DNA of 64,000 nt from Magnolia sinica. Taxonomy: Eukaryota; Streptophyta; Magnoliopsida; Magnoliales; Magnoliaceae. A model generated the notes under the pieces. That model did not search any database. It worked only from the letters and a program-made list of their open reading frames with translations, and was not told the DNA's origin. Position 1 is the stretch's first letter; each line of letters starts with the position of its first letter. This document shows positions 47,881 through 60,615 of the stretch, in pieces. The stretch covers positions 62,892,001-62,956,000 of the forward strand of contig NC_080588.1 in the NCBI RefSeq assembly GCF_029962835.1, written 5' to 3'. Both the position numbers and the translations under genes were made by a program.

Positions 47881-48935
47881 TAAATGGTAAGAAAAAATTA
47901 GAAAAAAAAAACCTTAAAAAAAAGGCTGAAAAGATTATTCATTTTTCAAGTATAAGCATGTTCAAACTAGTTATATCATTTATCAAAAGCCCATCCACAT
48001 ATATAAACCAAATCAAATCATTATCACATCAACAACTTTCTAAGCAAACCATTTTAATTAATAATGTTTAATTGAAACCACAAGTCACAAGTAGAGTTGG
48101 GCATCGAGTCGAGTCGGACCGAGTTAGGGCTGACTTGACTTGATTTGGTTTTGAAATAGGCCTGACCTGAACTCGATCCGACTCGAGACTGAGTCCAGCA
48201 TGCCTGACTCGATCCGAGTTCGGTCTGGATTGATCCGGACGGAGTCCGATCCGGTCAGAAGTACCGAGTCGGATTGAGAGATGAGGGAGGGAGTGGGGAG
48301 GAGAGAGAGGAGGAGGAGGAGAAGGATGAGGGTGATGGTGGTGGGTGGTTGCCGGGCATGGAAGAGGAGGATGAGGGAGGGAGTAGAGAGGAGAGAGAGG
48401 AAGAGGAGGAGGGCGATGGTGGTGGGTGGTTGCCGGGCTTGGAAGAGGAGGAGGATGAGGGAGGGAGGGAGGGAGGGAGGGAAGGAGGAAGGGTTTGGGA
48501 TCGGGTCAGGGTAGGGTGTGGCTTGGAAGGGGAGGATGAGGGAAGGAGAGAGTTTGGGATGGGGTCAGGGTAGGGTGCAATGGGTAGGGTTAGAGGGTTG
48601 GGTCGAGTTAATGGGTAACTCGACTCAACTTGGTTCGGACCGACTCACCCATTCAGTTTGGGTCGAGTTGGACGAGTCGAGTTGGCCGGATCAAGTCGGA
48701 TCGTGCCACCTCTGGTCACAAGTATGAAAAGAAATTAAAATCCCAAAGGTTGAGAGTATTAAGTAAAAAATACAAAATGCAATTATCTTTTATTAAAAAA
48801 AAACTGTAGCATTTGCTACATATGCCACATACACTATGTGTACACTACAACGCTACATACGCTACGAAAGCTACATGAGATTTACACTATTTGCTAGCTC
48901 TACCGCTATGCTACGAGAGCTATTCAAAACATTGG
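47881..48935. repeat. GTAGCG-rich repeat, copy 2, split by a hAT-type MITE
   Basis: The AT-rich core ('tataagcatgttca', 'caaaagcccatccacatatat', 'taattgaaaccacaag') matches copy 1 closely. The right end again has CTACG-type motifs to about 48935. It is interrupted at 48092-48714. Confidence 0.7.
48092..48714. mobile_element. hAT-type MITE with 8-bp target duplication, GAGTCGG-rich interior
   Basis: Starts TAGAGTTGGGCATCG and ends GTGCCACCTCTG. The flanks are the identical 8-mer GTCACAAG (48084-48091 and 48715-48722). The paralogous copy 1 has the unoccupied site at 47620-47627. The arms are degenerate GAGTCGG/CCGACTC motifs. The middle (about 48274-48500) is a purine-rich GAGGA repeat giving spurious Glu/Gly-rich frames. 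There is no transposase. Confidence 0.93.
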
Positions 48936-49163
48936 ATTGTCACATGTACATTGGCGATAAGAGGGAGAGCAAAAATCTGGTTTTAATTTGTATGCAAACC
49001 CAGCCAAGGCTATTCATGCGTGCGTGCATGAATTGTTGGCAGAAATGCTGGGTGGTACGCATTCAAGATATTCATCAGGTGGGCTCCACTGTATGCTTGC
49101 TCTGACCAAAAATTCAGACTGGCCCTGGGTTCAAGCCCGTAGCTTAATGGTAGATGGAGGGAG

Positions 49164-49166
<3 letters not shown>

Positions 49167-49210
<44 letters not shown>

Positions 49211-49215
49211 GTATA

Positions 49216-49257
<42 letters not shown>
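49167..49257. repeat. compound microsatellite (TC)n(TA)n
   Basis: About 12 TC units then about 30 interrupted TA units. Same arrangement and strand order as the array at 23429-23518, but with no identifiable foldback arm attached. Confidence 0.93.
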
Positions 49258-49258
<1 letters not shown>

Positions 49259-50002
49259 CTGTTGGTTTTTCCTTTGTCTTAAACAAACATTTCCTGCAAA
49301 ACAAATATAAATCCTAAAGAGAACCAACACTGGTCGCTTGCTTTTGATTGCAGATAAGATTTCCCTTTTGATCTAACTAGAGCAAGTAAATAAACTCTTC
49401 ATCGATAGGACCCAGCTTACCTATCACATGTTCATGCGCATGCACATATTGTTGCTTTCAAATGGTACCTGTGCAACCACCCTTAATGGTGTGACAGGGC
49501 TGTTGTGGGTTTGTATAGCTACCTCATTAATCCGTATAGCTATCATTCCACTACCTTCCGTCACGGCAGCCATGCAAGCATGTGGGTGATTCAGGTGGGC
49601 CCCACCTTGATGTTGATGTAAAATCCACGCAAGCAGCAGATGTGTCACCCCATCTTAGGTAAAGGGCGTACGAATTAGCTCCATCTATGATTCAGATGGA
49701 CCATGTGATTGGAAACAGTTTATAGGGCAATGCTCACCCTCCAAATGGTTTCCATTAGTGTGGACATGTGAATCGCGGATGGTTATGATTTTTTGGCGAC
49801 ATGCTTATTATTTTCCAGAATACAATGGTTGGAGTGGATTTTATGTAATTATCACGGTGTAAAAATCAAGGGTGGACATCTCTTTCCCAACCATTTTGTT
49901 TGGTGTGGCCCACCTCCTGATGTTTTGTTTCTTGGTCCTTTCCTTTGGTGTGGCCCACCAGAATAATAGGCTCACCTGTTGTTTTGTTTCTTGACCTAAT
50001 AT
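49258..50002. other. intergenic, MITE debris
   Basis: Contains a 'gtgggccccaccttgatgttgatg' block near 49595 and 'ggtgtggcccacc' blocks near 49905 and 49950 from the foldback family. No gene was seen. Confidence 0.45.
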
Positions 50003-50145
50003 GGGATTAAATATCTAATGGTCAGAGTGGATCTTACATAAACATCACGAGGGATTAAATATCTAATGGTCGGAGCGGATCTTACATAAACATCATGGGG
50101 TATTAAATATCTAATGGTCGGAGTGGATCTTACATAAACATCACG
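50003..50145. repeat. 48-bp tandem repeat, 3 copies
   Basis: Units of the form GGGATTAAATATCTAATGG followed by 'tcggagtggatcttacataaacatca', starting near 50003, 50051 and 50098. They differ at a few positions. They sit inside foldback-MITE-like sequence. Confidence 0.9.
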
Positions 50146-53100
50146 TTGGGCCACTCAAAATTAAGAGTTGTTTCCCATGCCATTCCTTTTTTCTTCTCAC
50201 TAATCTATATATAATGTCCCAACTTATTTTTGGCAGGGCCCACCATGATGTTTATGCTAAATCCACTCCGACCATTAGATGCTTAATTCTAATTACTTAC
50301 AGAGCCAAAAATTTAGTCAGACTTGTGATTTAGGTGGGTCACACTAAAGAAAACAGCTGGGAGAGAGACATGTTCCCTTGATTTTTACAGGCTAATATAA
50401 AATCCACTCCAACCATTAGATGTCACACTACTATTTTGGCTTGGGTCCTAAAAATCAGGCTCATCTGTGATTCAGGTCATACTAAGGGAAACAGTTTGGA
50501 AGGCTTGCACTGTACACTGTTTCCAATCATGTGTCTACCTGAATCGCAGGAGGTTATTTTTGGACCCTTAGCCTAACACGATGCAATGCGCCTGGTGGTT
50601 GGGTTGAGTTTACATAAACATCATGGTGGGGCCCAACGAAGCAGCTGACCCATTTGCTCGCCTGCCCGCCCAGCCATTTATAAACATGACAGAAGGTAGT
50701 CGAGTGATAATTACATCGATTAATTAGGAAGCTTTATGAAATCCTTTTTGAAAAAGGTGTCAGAATGTAAATTACATATTAATTAGGTAGTTGTTTGTAA
50801 AATTCCCTTATTAAGGTGCTTTATATTGTTATTTATGCTACGGACACCTTTTGGATGCATTTGATGTCACACACAATGTGCGCCCCATGATAGCTCAGTA
50901 CAGTATCATGTGAGTGTTTGCCTATGTTTGTGCGCGTGTGCATTCTAAAAATTGATGATGCGCATGTGTGTCTATATATGCTACAGTTTTATTAGGTGGC
51001 TCTATATCGTTCTGTATTGTATGGACCCCTTTTGGGTGGATTGGATGTCACACACAATTTGTGCTCACAATAGCTCAGTATAGTATTTGCCTATGTTTGT
51101 GTGCATGCATGCTAAAAATTGATTACGCATACATGTCCATATATGCTACACTTTTACAATTGATGAAGCAAATTACGTTTGCTCAGACATCATCTCCAGG
51201 AGGATGTTTGCTCAGCTGCCTTTTTCCCTCCTGAAAGGTTTCAGCTGTACAAACAGGCCTTGCTTTATGAAAAATTCATCACTTCTTGTAAAAGAATAAG
51301 AAGAAAAAAAAAAAACCCCTTTATTAGTTTCAAAATGACCCCTAAAGAAGGCTTTTGAGTTTTGTTTTTTCATTAGAAATAAGTTTGCATTTCATACCAA
51401 TTCAAACATTTCATTGTTAAAGTCAAGGCATCTAACAGAGCCTAGGTTGATGTTTAGAGTTAAGAAAATAGCAGTATGTATGTATCCATATATGATGTAT
51501 GTATGTATCGGTTGATGTGCGTCTTCATAACCTTGCTTGTGTCACAATCTGATTTAGACCTGACCCAAAGTCATGTGGATGTAGGCTACATGCTTCCTAG
51601 TTTCTTCATTTTACTGAGCATCTGTGATCCCCTTTTGCAATTCCCTACAGGATACCCATGGTCAATCATTGCTTATGTTTGTGGTCCAATTGCTGACATG
51701 TGTTGGGCGAGGCAGTGAATGTAGACTGCCCATCTGATGGTCCTATCTGTTGATGGCTGCAGGTGAAAATTACACCAAAAGGTTGATCCTAACCATCTGT
51801 TTTTCCTGGTGGACCTTTGATCGTTAACCACTTTGATTTTGCCAGTTCATTTGAAGAGCACTCTCCAAATGACTAGGATAGCTATTCATTGCTATTTTCA
51901 GCTGAAGGCCATCCACTGATTCGACCAACTAGATGGGCAGTCTGTTAACCTTGTTGCTGATCCAGCCTGCCAAAGGCAGGGTGTCCTGTTTCATTGGTCC
52001 TTCACTTCCATCTCCTCCCCCCATTTTTCTTGCATTTCTCGATGGGACAGTCTGCTTTGGACTGGTTTTACATGGGTGACCATTGAGTCTGAAGTGGTGA
52101 AGTCTCCTATTCTTTGCTTGATTCTGCCTGTATGGGCATGCTGTGGCCTAAAGAACAAGAGTCTTGTTGGCCTCTCGGGCCAAATGAGCACGCCGTGTGT
52201 GATTTTTTTTTGGGGGGGGGGGGGAGGGGGTTCCCTCTCTTTCTCAAACATACATTGTGGCCCACCTGATGAGTTGACTAAGTGGACCACACATGCTGGT
52301 TGAATGTAGACTGTTTGCATACTTTTTTCTTTCTTTCTTTTTGGAACAATTCAGTGTGGCTTATGGGAGTTGACTGGTCTGATTCATGGGCCATGGCTCT
52401 TTAAATGGAGAGGTCCACTGATGAATGGCATTGGCATGTGGGGATGGGTTTGCACTATTTTGGACTGAATTTTAGTGTAGCAGAATGAGTGGTACGTTAT
52501 TTGGTAGCAGTGCAGGGGCTACTGGCTTCCATAACGCTGTGGCAAGGCTCAATCAGGAGTGGTGCACTACTGACTCAGATACCCATCTGGGTGTATGAAG
52601 TTTGTTGATGGGACAATGAATGTTTTCATGTTTTCTATGTTGGGGTGTGTTTGGGTGCACTATTGAATTGAATTGCAATAATCAGTCTAATGTAGATGAA
52701 ACGGCCAAATTGTAAAATGCAGCAAAGATATGCATGTCTTTATGGTAACCTGTATTCTTGGATTTTCTTTCTGGCTTGCTCAAAAATAGCGGCTTTGTAT
52801 CAGTTTGCCCTTCACTGAATTGTGCAGTTCTCTCGTTGGGTCTGCCCATGGCAGATAGGACCCACCATGAGAAAGGTTATCCTTGATAGAATTAAGAAGG
52901 CAGTGCCCATGTATGTGCACTAGATTCGAGCCATCTTTCAGATGCCCAGCCGTCAATATACCCTTGCTGAAATTTTCGAAGTACCACCCATTCATGGGGG
53001 TAATCTTCACTTATTATATGCTGATTGTGGGCAAGTGGTCACTTTTCTGGATTGTCTATCTTCTCATTAGTGTAGCTGGGCTGATGAGTGGCCAGGCCTG

Positions 53101-54409
53101 AAATTCTCCCTGCTGGCTCTTCGTGGTTAATAATACTGCAGATATGTCCTGGGCTGGGCACTACTTTCCTCTGGTGTGGTCCACTTGTGGTTTGGATATA
53201 CTTTAATTTTTGGCTCATGCCTTAAAATGAGCTGGTAAAATGGATGGAGGGTAGACATAAATCATGGTTGGCCCACAAATCACTCGGTACGCAATCTGCG
53301 TCCTTTTTAAGCTGGGGGCACAGGTAATTCTAGTCCGTCCTGGTAAGGATGGGCCACAGTCCATGAAGAGATTAGTACAACTTATATGGTGTGTCAATGT
53401 GCATGGAGAGATTAAGGAAGAGAGATGGATGGAGAGTGTAATTATGACTGAGTAGGTGTAGGATACGTGAACTGATTTCACACCGTCATCATGATAGGTT
53501 GGAGGTACCATTTGCTGCACTTGCGCCTCATGACTGCCTGAATGCTGCATGCCTTGTAAAGTGGAGGTTGTCTAAACTTCCATGCATCCTAGTCCTTGGC
53601 ACATAGAGGTGGCCTTCTAAGTCGTCCATCATGTGGGCCGTAAAGTGTAGATGCCCTGGTTGAAGAATCAAGACTGTCTGCTTATAATGTGAGGCACATG
53701 TGCACGTTGATTTTGAACCATTCCCAACCTTTGATTTTTAAGTGGATGTTGGTTTCATTTGGACTATCATCCCTTAGCTGGGCTGGCGTTTTTTTTTGGG
53801 CAAGAAATCTGCATACTACGGCCTACTCAGTGGATGGATCAGATCTTGCATGGGTGCACCGTTAGCACACATGGAGGCACTTATTGAGGCTGGCCAACGT
53901 GGATGCGTGGGATTATCAGGAGGGTTGGGAATGGGTAGTTGGGTACACCATCTTCCACTTGGTTGTTTCGGGTTTTGGGCAGAGATCCACCCATCTCATT
54001 CATGACCTACACAAGTCGGCAGGTGAGGTCGGTAGGGTTCAACCCAACCCATACTCATCTGCGTACGGGTGTGTTTTGGAGCTTTGGATATACTCCAAAA
54101 GCAGGTTGTGCAAGGTGACCGACAGGATGACTTGTCCCCGCTATTCAACCAATCTCACGTGATCTTGTAAGGGTGTGTTTTGGAGCTTGGAAAGTATCCG
54201 GTGGAAAATAATTTACAAGAAAGGAACTTTTTTTTTTGGTGGTTCTTTTAATTGTAAATAAACAAATAAAATCGGTAACACAGGGAATGATGAAAGCTTT
54301 TAGCAAAGAGAGTTGTCTGCTATTCTGGCAAAGTGTTGTTGATGGTGCTTTTAATTTTTTGCAGTGTTGTTCGGTGTACTGAGGAATGTTTTGGTTGAAT
54401 GCGACACTT
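50146..54409. other. intergenic, no gene seen
   Basis: Long stretch without a recognisable protein or RNA gene. It contains an imperfect duplication (about 50870-51010 and 50990-51150, sharing 'ttggatgtcacacacaat' and 'tatatatgctaca'). A G-run lies at about 52212-52228, and MITE-type ends near 53270-53310 ('gtacgcaatctgcgtcc'). Short frames code nothing identifiable. Confidence 0.5.
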
Positions 54410-54767
54410 TGTTGATGTATCGGTCGACCAAAGGTGCGACTAAGCAAAATAAGAAGTGTGGGTTTTTATTTCAAATTTCATACGAAAGTGTATGAATAGG
54501 CTTCTATTTATACAAGTATGGTAGAACGAAAGGATCTTATCATATTTTTAAGGGTTTTGAGGGAGAAGCTAGGGTTTCTCATTTGTAAGTTGTTGTCTCT
54601 TGTAACCTTCTAATTATAATGGATTGTTTGTTGCTTGGTGCCGTCATTTCTCCTGTAAGGATTTTTTCACGTAAAATTTGTATGTTCTCTGTGCTTGTTT
54701 GAATTTTTGTACTCTATTACATTATTTGATTCCATATGATGTTACTTTTGTGCCCGTGTTCCCAACA
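54410..54767 (+). repeat. 5' LTR of a decayed copia element (tentative start)
   Basis: Ends CCCAACA directly before a primer-binding site. TGTTGATG at 54410 is the most plausible start because it pairs with the CAACA end. No matching 3' LTR was found in the window, so the start is inferred. Confidence 0.6.
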
Positions 54768-54769
54768 AG

Positions 54770-54781
54770 TGGTATCAGAGC
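54770..54781 (+). other. primer-binding site, initiator tRNA-Met type
   Basis: TGGTATCAGAGC lies two bases after the LTR end. It is the same primer site as in the intron-1 copia element. Confidence 0.9.
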
Positions 54782-57700
54782 GAACATTGAGTTTTCAGAT
54801 AAAATATAAGACATGACATCAATGGGTTCGAATGTGAAGTTAGAGACATAAATTCATGGGTAAATTTTTTTTTGAAATATATAGGTTGAAGATAAAAACC
54901 CTCATAATTTGGCAAAGATTGGAACAAGCACTCATTGGTAAAGTGAAACGTCCTAAATCGATAAAAGAAAATAATTGGGATGAATTTGATTAAAGGATGA
55001 TTAGTGTAATTCAATTGTACTTGGCTGATGAAGCCATGTATGATGTCATTATTGAGACGACTTCTATGGGCCTATGGACGAAGTTTGAGAGTATTTGCAT
55101 GACGAAGTCGCTCTCCAATCGTCTATATCTAAAGATACAACTATGCAATCTGAAGATGGCGGAATGGTCAGATCTTTCTGAGCACATCAATGACTTTAAC
55201 AAACTAATTTGTAAACTGAAAAGTGTGGATGTGAAGATTAATGAAGAAGACAAAGCTCTAATTTTGTTGACGTCTCTTTCAGATTCCTACGAGTATCTAG
55301 TGGATATTTTATGCCATGGTAGGGACACCTTGGACCTTGATATCGTTATCTTGTCCTTTCAATCGAAGTTGTAGAGAATGAATAACGATGGGGAAGGTAC
55401 TTTTACAGTTGTACTGGTTGCTAGGGGAAGATTGTTTGAGTGAGAGAAGGGAAAGTCGCCATATAAGTCTAACTTGAGGGTAAAGGGAAGTTGAAGTGTT
55501 AGAATTGCGGCAGGATGAGACATATGAAGAATGACTGTACAAATTCCAAAACCCAGAAATATGAGAAATCAAATGATTCGCCGAAGGAGGCAACTGAATG
55601 AAATTTGACAAAGGCACGAGTGGTTGTGATGTATTGTCTGTGCCTAAGGTCGGATACTTGTATAACGAACGAATTTTAGATATGGAGGCATCGTACCCCA
55701 TATGTCCTCATTAAAGTTGGTTCACCACGTACAATGAGTATAATGGTGGCTTGGTTCTTATAAGCAACGATCATGTTTGTAAGATGATCGAAATTGGTTC
55801 AGTTTGCATCAGAATATTTGATGGGATGGAGCGTATTTTGACTGATGTAAGATACATTCTGAATTTAAAGAAGAATCTGATATCTCTGGGAACTCTTGAG
55901 GCACTTGGATGCAAATTCACTGATTCAAATGTATTTTAAAATTTTCTAAATGGGCACTCATTGTTATAAAAGCACAGAGGAGCGGAAACCTTTACATGTT
56001 GATCGGGAGCATTATATCGGGTGGAGCTATAATGTCTGTAGTGGAATCCATGTCAGCATGTGTATGGGATACGTGCCTAGGCCACATGAGCGAGTGCAGT
56101 ATGAAGGTACTTATTGATCATGGTTTGATTCTTAGTTTAAAATTTTTTCATTTAAATGTATGTGAGAACTGCATATACGAGAAATAATTATGGTTGGGTT
56201 TTAAAATTGATAAACATGTTAGTAAATGACAACTTGATTATGTGCACTTGGATGTGTGGGGTCCATTGCCCATTGTTTCTAAAGGAGAGTCGTTATTCTT
56301 TGTTACATTAATTGACGGTTTATCTAGAAATGTGTGAGTTTATTTCATGAAATATAAATATGATATTTTCGTAAACTTCAAAGTATGGAAGGCAATGGTT
56401 AAAAAGTAGACATGATGAAAGTTAAAAATTCTGAGGACCGATAACGACGAAGAGTTTACTTTTAAAGAATTTATTCTGTATTACAAGAATGAGGGGATCG
56501 TAAGGCATAATACAATGAGGTATACATCAGAGCAGAATAGTGTCACGGAACGTATAAATCAGATTTTTTTGAAAATAGCTCGAAGTATGTTAAGTAATGC
56601 TGGGTTGGTCAATGAGTTACGGACTGAGACCATAAACACGGCTTGCAATTTAGTGAATCAATCTCCGCCTATGTTGATTGATTGCAAAATTTCAGAGGTA
56701 AGTATGGAGTGGTCAAGAAGTTGACTATTCGGGGCTGCTCATATTTGGTTGTGATGCTTACTCTCATGTACGATCAGTTGAGAGAGATAAACTAAACCAA
56801 ATAACGAAAAAGTATATTTTTGTCGACTATGGTGATGGTGTGAAAGGATACAAATTATATGACCGGATTTCATGCAAGATGATATTTAGCCGAGACATCA
56901 AGTTTGATCGTGGTTCTTTATTTTGCAAGGATGAGCACAAGGAAATTGAGAAATCAATGATTGTCGTTGAAATAGATAAAATTGAAACACTTAAAAAAGC
57001 TGAGCTGTAGGAAGAGGTACATGAAGAAGTGGAGCCACCACCTGTCAGAAGAAATCCACCAAGGAATTGTAAGGTACTGTTGAAATACAGGGATGACTCA
57101 AATGTTGCATTTGCCCTTGTTACAGATGAGGGGATGCGTAAACATTAAATGATACAGATGCTAAGAAGTGCATGATGGCGATACATAATGAGATGGATTC
57201 TCTGTACAAAAAAGAAACGTGGGAGTTGGTAAAGCTACCCGTTAGGCGGAAAACAATCAGGTGTAAGTGAATTTTCTGTAAGAAACTCTATAGGTATAAG
57301 GCGAGACTAGTTGGGAAGGGTCATGCTTAAAAAGAAGGCACCAACTTCGGTGAGATATTCGCGTATACGGTCAAGTAAGTACTATCAAATTTGTATTTGC
57401 GTTGTTTGTTAAATACAATATGAAATTATAACAGTTAGATGCTAAGACTACGTTTGTACATGAGAACTAGAAGTGTATATTTACATGAAGCAACTTGAAG
57501 GGTTTAACGTGCAGGGATCAGAGAATAAGGTTTATAGGTTAAAGATGTCATTATAGGGCTTGAAATAGTTACCTAGAGAGTGGTACAAAAAGTTTGATTC
57601 TTTCATGTTGAGCCAACGGTTTATTAGAAGTGAGTTCGATCATTGTATCTATTTCAGATTACTGAGTGATGGAGAATTCATTATTTTAGTATATTATGTT

Positions 57701-57790
57701 GATGATATGCTTATCGTTAGTTATAACCTAGTTATGTGGATAATAGAAGGTTGACTTTTGGTTAATTTAAATTTGAATGGTGATTTTGAA
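54782..57790 (+). pseudogene. decayed Ty1-copia gag-pol (Tnt1-like), + strand
   Basis: Domains in order: Gag (about 54960-55375; 'LCNLKMAEWSDLSEHINDFNKLI'), zinc knuckle (about 55500-55545), pre-integrase (56060-56185), and integrase (about 56231-56700; 'YVHLDVWGP', 'LRTDND', 'SVTERIN' mark the DDE residues). A linker (about 56749-57150) precedes RT (from about 57216; 'YKARLVGKGHA', catalytic YVDD at 57695-57706). Many stops and frameshifts break every domain. Sequence after RT (RNase H, polypurine tract, 3' LTR) is not recognisable, so the element is truncated or too decayed. It is related to the minus-strand fragment at 29854-30195. Confidence 0.9.
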
Positions 57791-59020
57791 TATTTGAATT
57801 TGAATTTATTTTATCTCTCTATAGAATGTAATAAAGGCAATAGATTTAATAAAAACAAACTTAAGATAGAATATGAGAAATGACATAGTATCATTGTATG
57901 AAATGACATATAAATGCAATTACGAAGATAGGCGATAATGGGACTCAGGACTACTAAGGCAACCATCATGTGATAGGTAGTAAAGAAGCTCAAGACTATT
58001 TTGTGGTGACCTTGCCATCATTAATGTTTGTGGCAGCCCACCATAGCAGGATTTAGTTAGGTCATGTGTTGCGATTAGAGATGGGGTCAATTCATGCATG
58101 TTTGAAAGTTGTTAGGTTAAGTATGGTACCAAACTACCCTCATCACCAACAACAACATGTGGCCCCATCAAATCCCACCAGTAGGGTCATCCTCGACATC
58201 CAAGATGGCCAATCCACAAATTCTAAGAAGCAAGTAGATTGCCCAGTAGTAGTGAATCACCAAGGATAGACCATGTACCATTATCGTGAGAAAAGGCCAC
58301 GACAAAGCATGTGGAAAGGTGTTCAATTGAGTATGTACTTTATTGTCCCATCTCTCATGGTAGCTTATGGCCCAATTAAGCCCTGCCATGCAGAGTTTCA
58401 GCACGGCAATGATGTAATGCACTTCAGAGGCCATTTGGACGGGAGTAACTGGAGATAAATGGGTGTAATTGGGAGTAAATGGTTTTTAAAGTATGTTTGG
58501 ATATAAGTAAATGCATGAAAATATAATGAAATGAGAGTAAATGTGTATGTAAATGAAACTTTCTCCATGAGAGAGGATTTGGAAGTAAATGGGGGTTGAA
58601 ATGACTTTTTGAATTCCTCAGAGAGTTGCATGTGTAAACAAAGGTGTTGCTACACACATGTACGCCGTACACGTGTTAGGCTAATGATACTCTGAAAGAA
58701 TTCAATTATAAGTTACCTCAAAAAAATTATATCAAAAAAATGATCCGAACTGTCCAAAGGATGACCATCTAAATGAATGTTTACAAAATATTGACAAATT
58801 GCTTATTTATAATTCTTACATTCGTGGCCTACTCGAAACTCGAAATTTTTTCATTTTTACTAAAGTATATATTTGAATGGATTTGTTACAATCATTCCAA
58901 ACCAGATTTAAACTACTACATATATTTATATGAATATATTGAAAATTCAAATGCATTTCAATTCTTCTTATTTACTTTGTTCAAACATAATATTTAAATT
59001 TACTCTCAATTCATTTTTTT
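57791..59020. other. intergenic, no gene seen
   Basis: AT-rich, short random frames only. A purine-rich stretch at about 58430-58600 has repeated 'gtaaatg' words. No domain or complete element was recognised. Confidence 0.5.
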
Positions 59021-59165
59021 TTTTTAAATTAATTCTTTTTAAATTTTAATTTTAATTTATTTATTTTTGGGTTAGCTTGTTAGTAAATACCCATGTCAGT
59101 ACACACACTCCATGTTAGCCACTCCTGCCAGGGATCGATACCAAGACCTCAAGTGTTGAAACGGT
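59020..59165 (-). mobile_element. SINE-like fragment, minus strand
   Basis: On the minus strand a B-box-like 'ggtatcgatccctgg' is followed by 'gtgtgtgtactgacatgggtatttactaacaagctaaccc' and an A-rich tail (T-run at 59010-59025 on the + strand). The layout of tRNA-like promoter remnant, body and A-tail suggests a SINE. The A box and target duplication were not found. Confidence 0.45.
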
Positions 59166-59354
59166 TACCTTCCTTTAGAAGCTCTTAAAGGTACTCGAAT
59201 AAAAGAATTCATGGAATGCGTTTAGCCCTTGTACAGGCTGCAGCATATGCGTCAAGCTGAACATCCAACAGTTGAAAATTGTTACTCCCACCTTGCACCG
59301 ATGATGGATGATGTTAACCGTCTGATTAGTTCTGCCTAACATATGGTTAAGATG

Positions 59355-59580
59355 GGAGGCGGATTGCGTCCTACCTGTGCCCACGGATGGGTAGATCTGT
59401 GTGGGGCCCACTAGGATGTATATGTGTATCAACACTGTCCATCCCTTTTCTCAAATCATTTTAAGTTATTATTTAAGAAAAGGGATGAAAGGAGTGGATA
59501 AACAAATACATCAAGTTAGCCCCCGCACAGATCTGCCCATTAGTGGCTGGAGACGGCGGGGTAGGATGCAACCCGCGTCC
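59355..59580. mobile_element. Mutator-type MITE, 226 bp, 9-bp target duplication
   Basis: Terminal inverted repeats GGAGGCGGATTGCGTCCTAC on the left and GTAGGATGCAACCCGCGTCC on the right match at 18 of 21 positions when aligned. Flanks are GTTAAGATG (59346-59354) and GTCAAGATG (59581-59589), 8 of 9 identical. The nine-base duplication and foldback form fit a non-autonomous Mutator-like element. Related termini occur at about 18236 and 53290. Confidence 0.87.
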
Positions 59581-59589
59581 GTCAAGATG

Positions 59590-60505
59590 AATAATATACA
59601 GTGAAAAGTTGAAATGCAACAAACAAAAGTCCATCAATCTGAGGTCAGGATCATGCAATCTATTTGATCTGTGATCTATGATCCATCCACATTAGTGCAG
59701 GATGTAGACCTCTCGGACGTGTACACTGCCTGTGTGCATGCGTACAGATTACCGTCTTCATCCTCGAGTATTAAAGCACTGTCGCAATGGGTCGACTGTA
59801 AGACTATGTTGTTAGTTTACTACCATTTCCATGAATGGTGGGTACTTGTCCACGTGATTTGTAGGCACAGCATCCAGATTGTTCAACGAGCTGGGTGTTT
59901 GCTTACGTTTGTGTGGCATTCAAGCCGTCTAACATGTGGCTAGCCATAAAAATAGCCACCAATTTCAGGCTAGTCTAATCATCTATTGGTCTCGGTTTGT
60001 TTTATATTGTATGGGCATGTCATGATATCAACAATGGCTCAATTCAAATCGTTCGACTTTGACCTCATGTGCTAAGTGTATGATTAGATTCTAAAAAGAA
60101 CAGTTAATTAGCCATTTATAGAAATATATAATGATTAGGTAATAATTGAAATGTGTGGTTTTTCCTTTAAAAATGAGTTACTTGGTGACATTTATAAGAA
60201 ATTACATTCATGAAATGGTACAAATCAAACAAAAGGAAAAACTCATGGTCAATTATTAAAAATACTTCAAAAAACTCATGGCTAATCGTTAAAAGTAATT
60301 GTAAGAATGCATCTTTTAAAAGAATTACTTAATATCGAATAAAAAACCAATTCAATATATGAGTGTAAACTTGAATTACAACTAAAGATTATAATTATTA
60401 GTTACCGCTACTTTTACGATAACATGATATAAATAAATTTGATTTATTGTTGTTGGTAGGTTAAATTTTTTTTTTTGAAATGATTTGACTTTCCTTACAT
60501 TTTTT
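59590..60505. other. intergenic, no gene seen
   Basis: AT-rich non-coding DNA. Short direct words ('aaaactcatgg..aat') repeat near 60237-60290. No gene or complete element was seen. Confidence 0.5.
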
Positions 60506-60615
60506 TTTTTACACACGCACACACACCCCACACACGCTTACACACACACACACACCCCACACACGCACGCAGTGGGATTTCACCCTCGTGGGTACTCGAA
60601 CCCTTGACCCGGTGT
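60506..60615 (-). repeat. CA-rich simple repeat with a B-box-like motif
   Basis: Two (CA)n blocks separated by 'ccccacacacgc' spacers precede 'gtgggtactcgaaccc'. On the minus strand this reads GGGTTCGAGTACCC, a good pol III B-box match, followed by a TG array and an A-run. A truncated SINE is possible, but no A box was found. Confidence 0.5.

Noticed and set aside
48274-48573. Open frame of 99 residues rich in Glu and Gly
   Set aside because: It is the translation of a GAGGA purine repeat inside the hAT-type MITE at 48092-48714. There is no conserved domain.
49125-49160. tRNA gene
   Set aside because: A-box and B-box-like words are present but in the wrong order, and no cloverleaf can be drawn.
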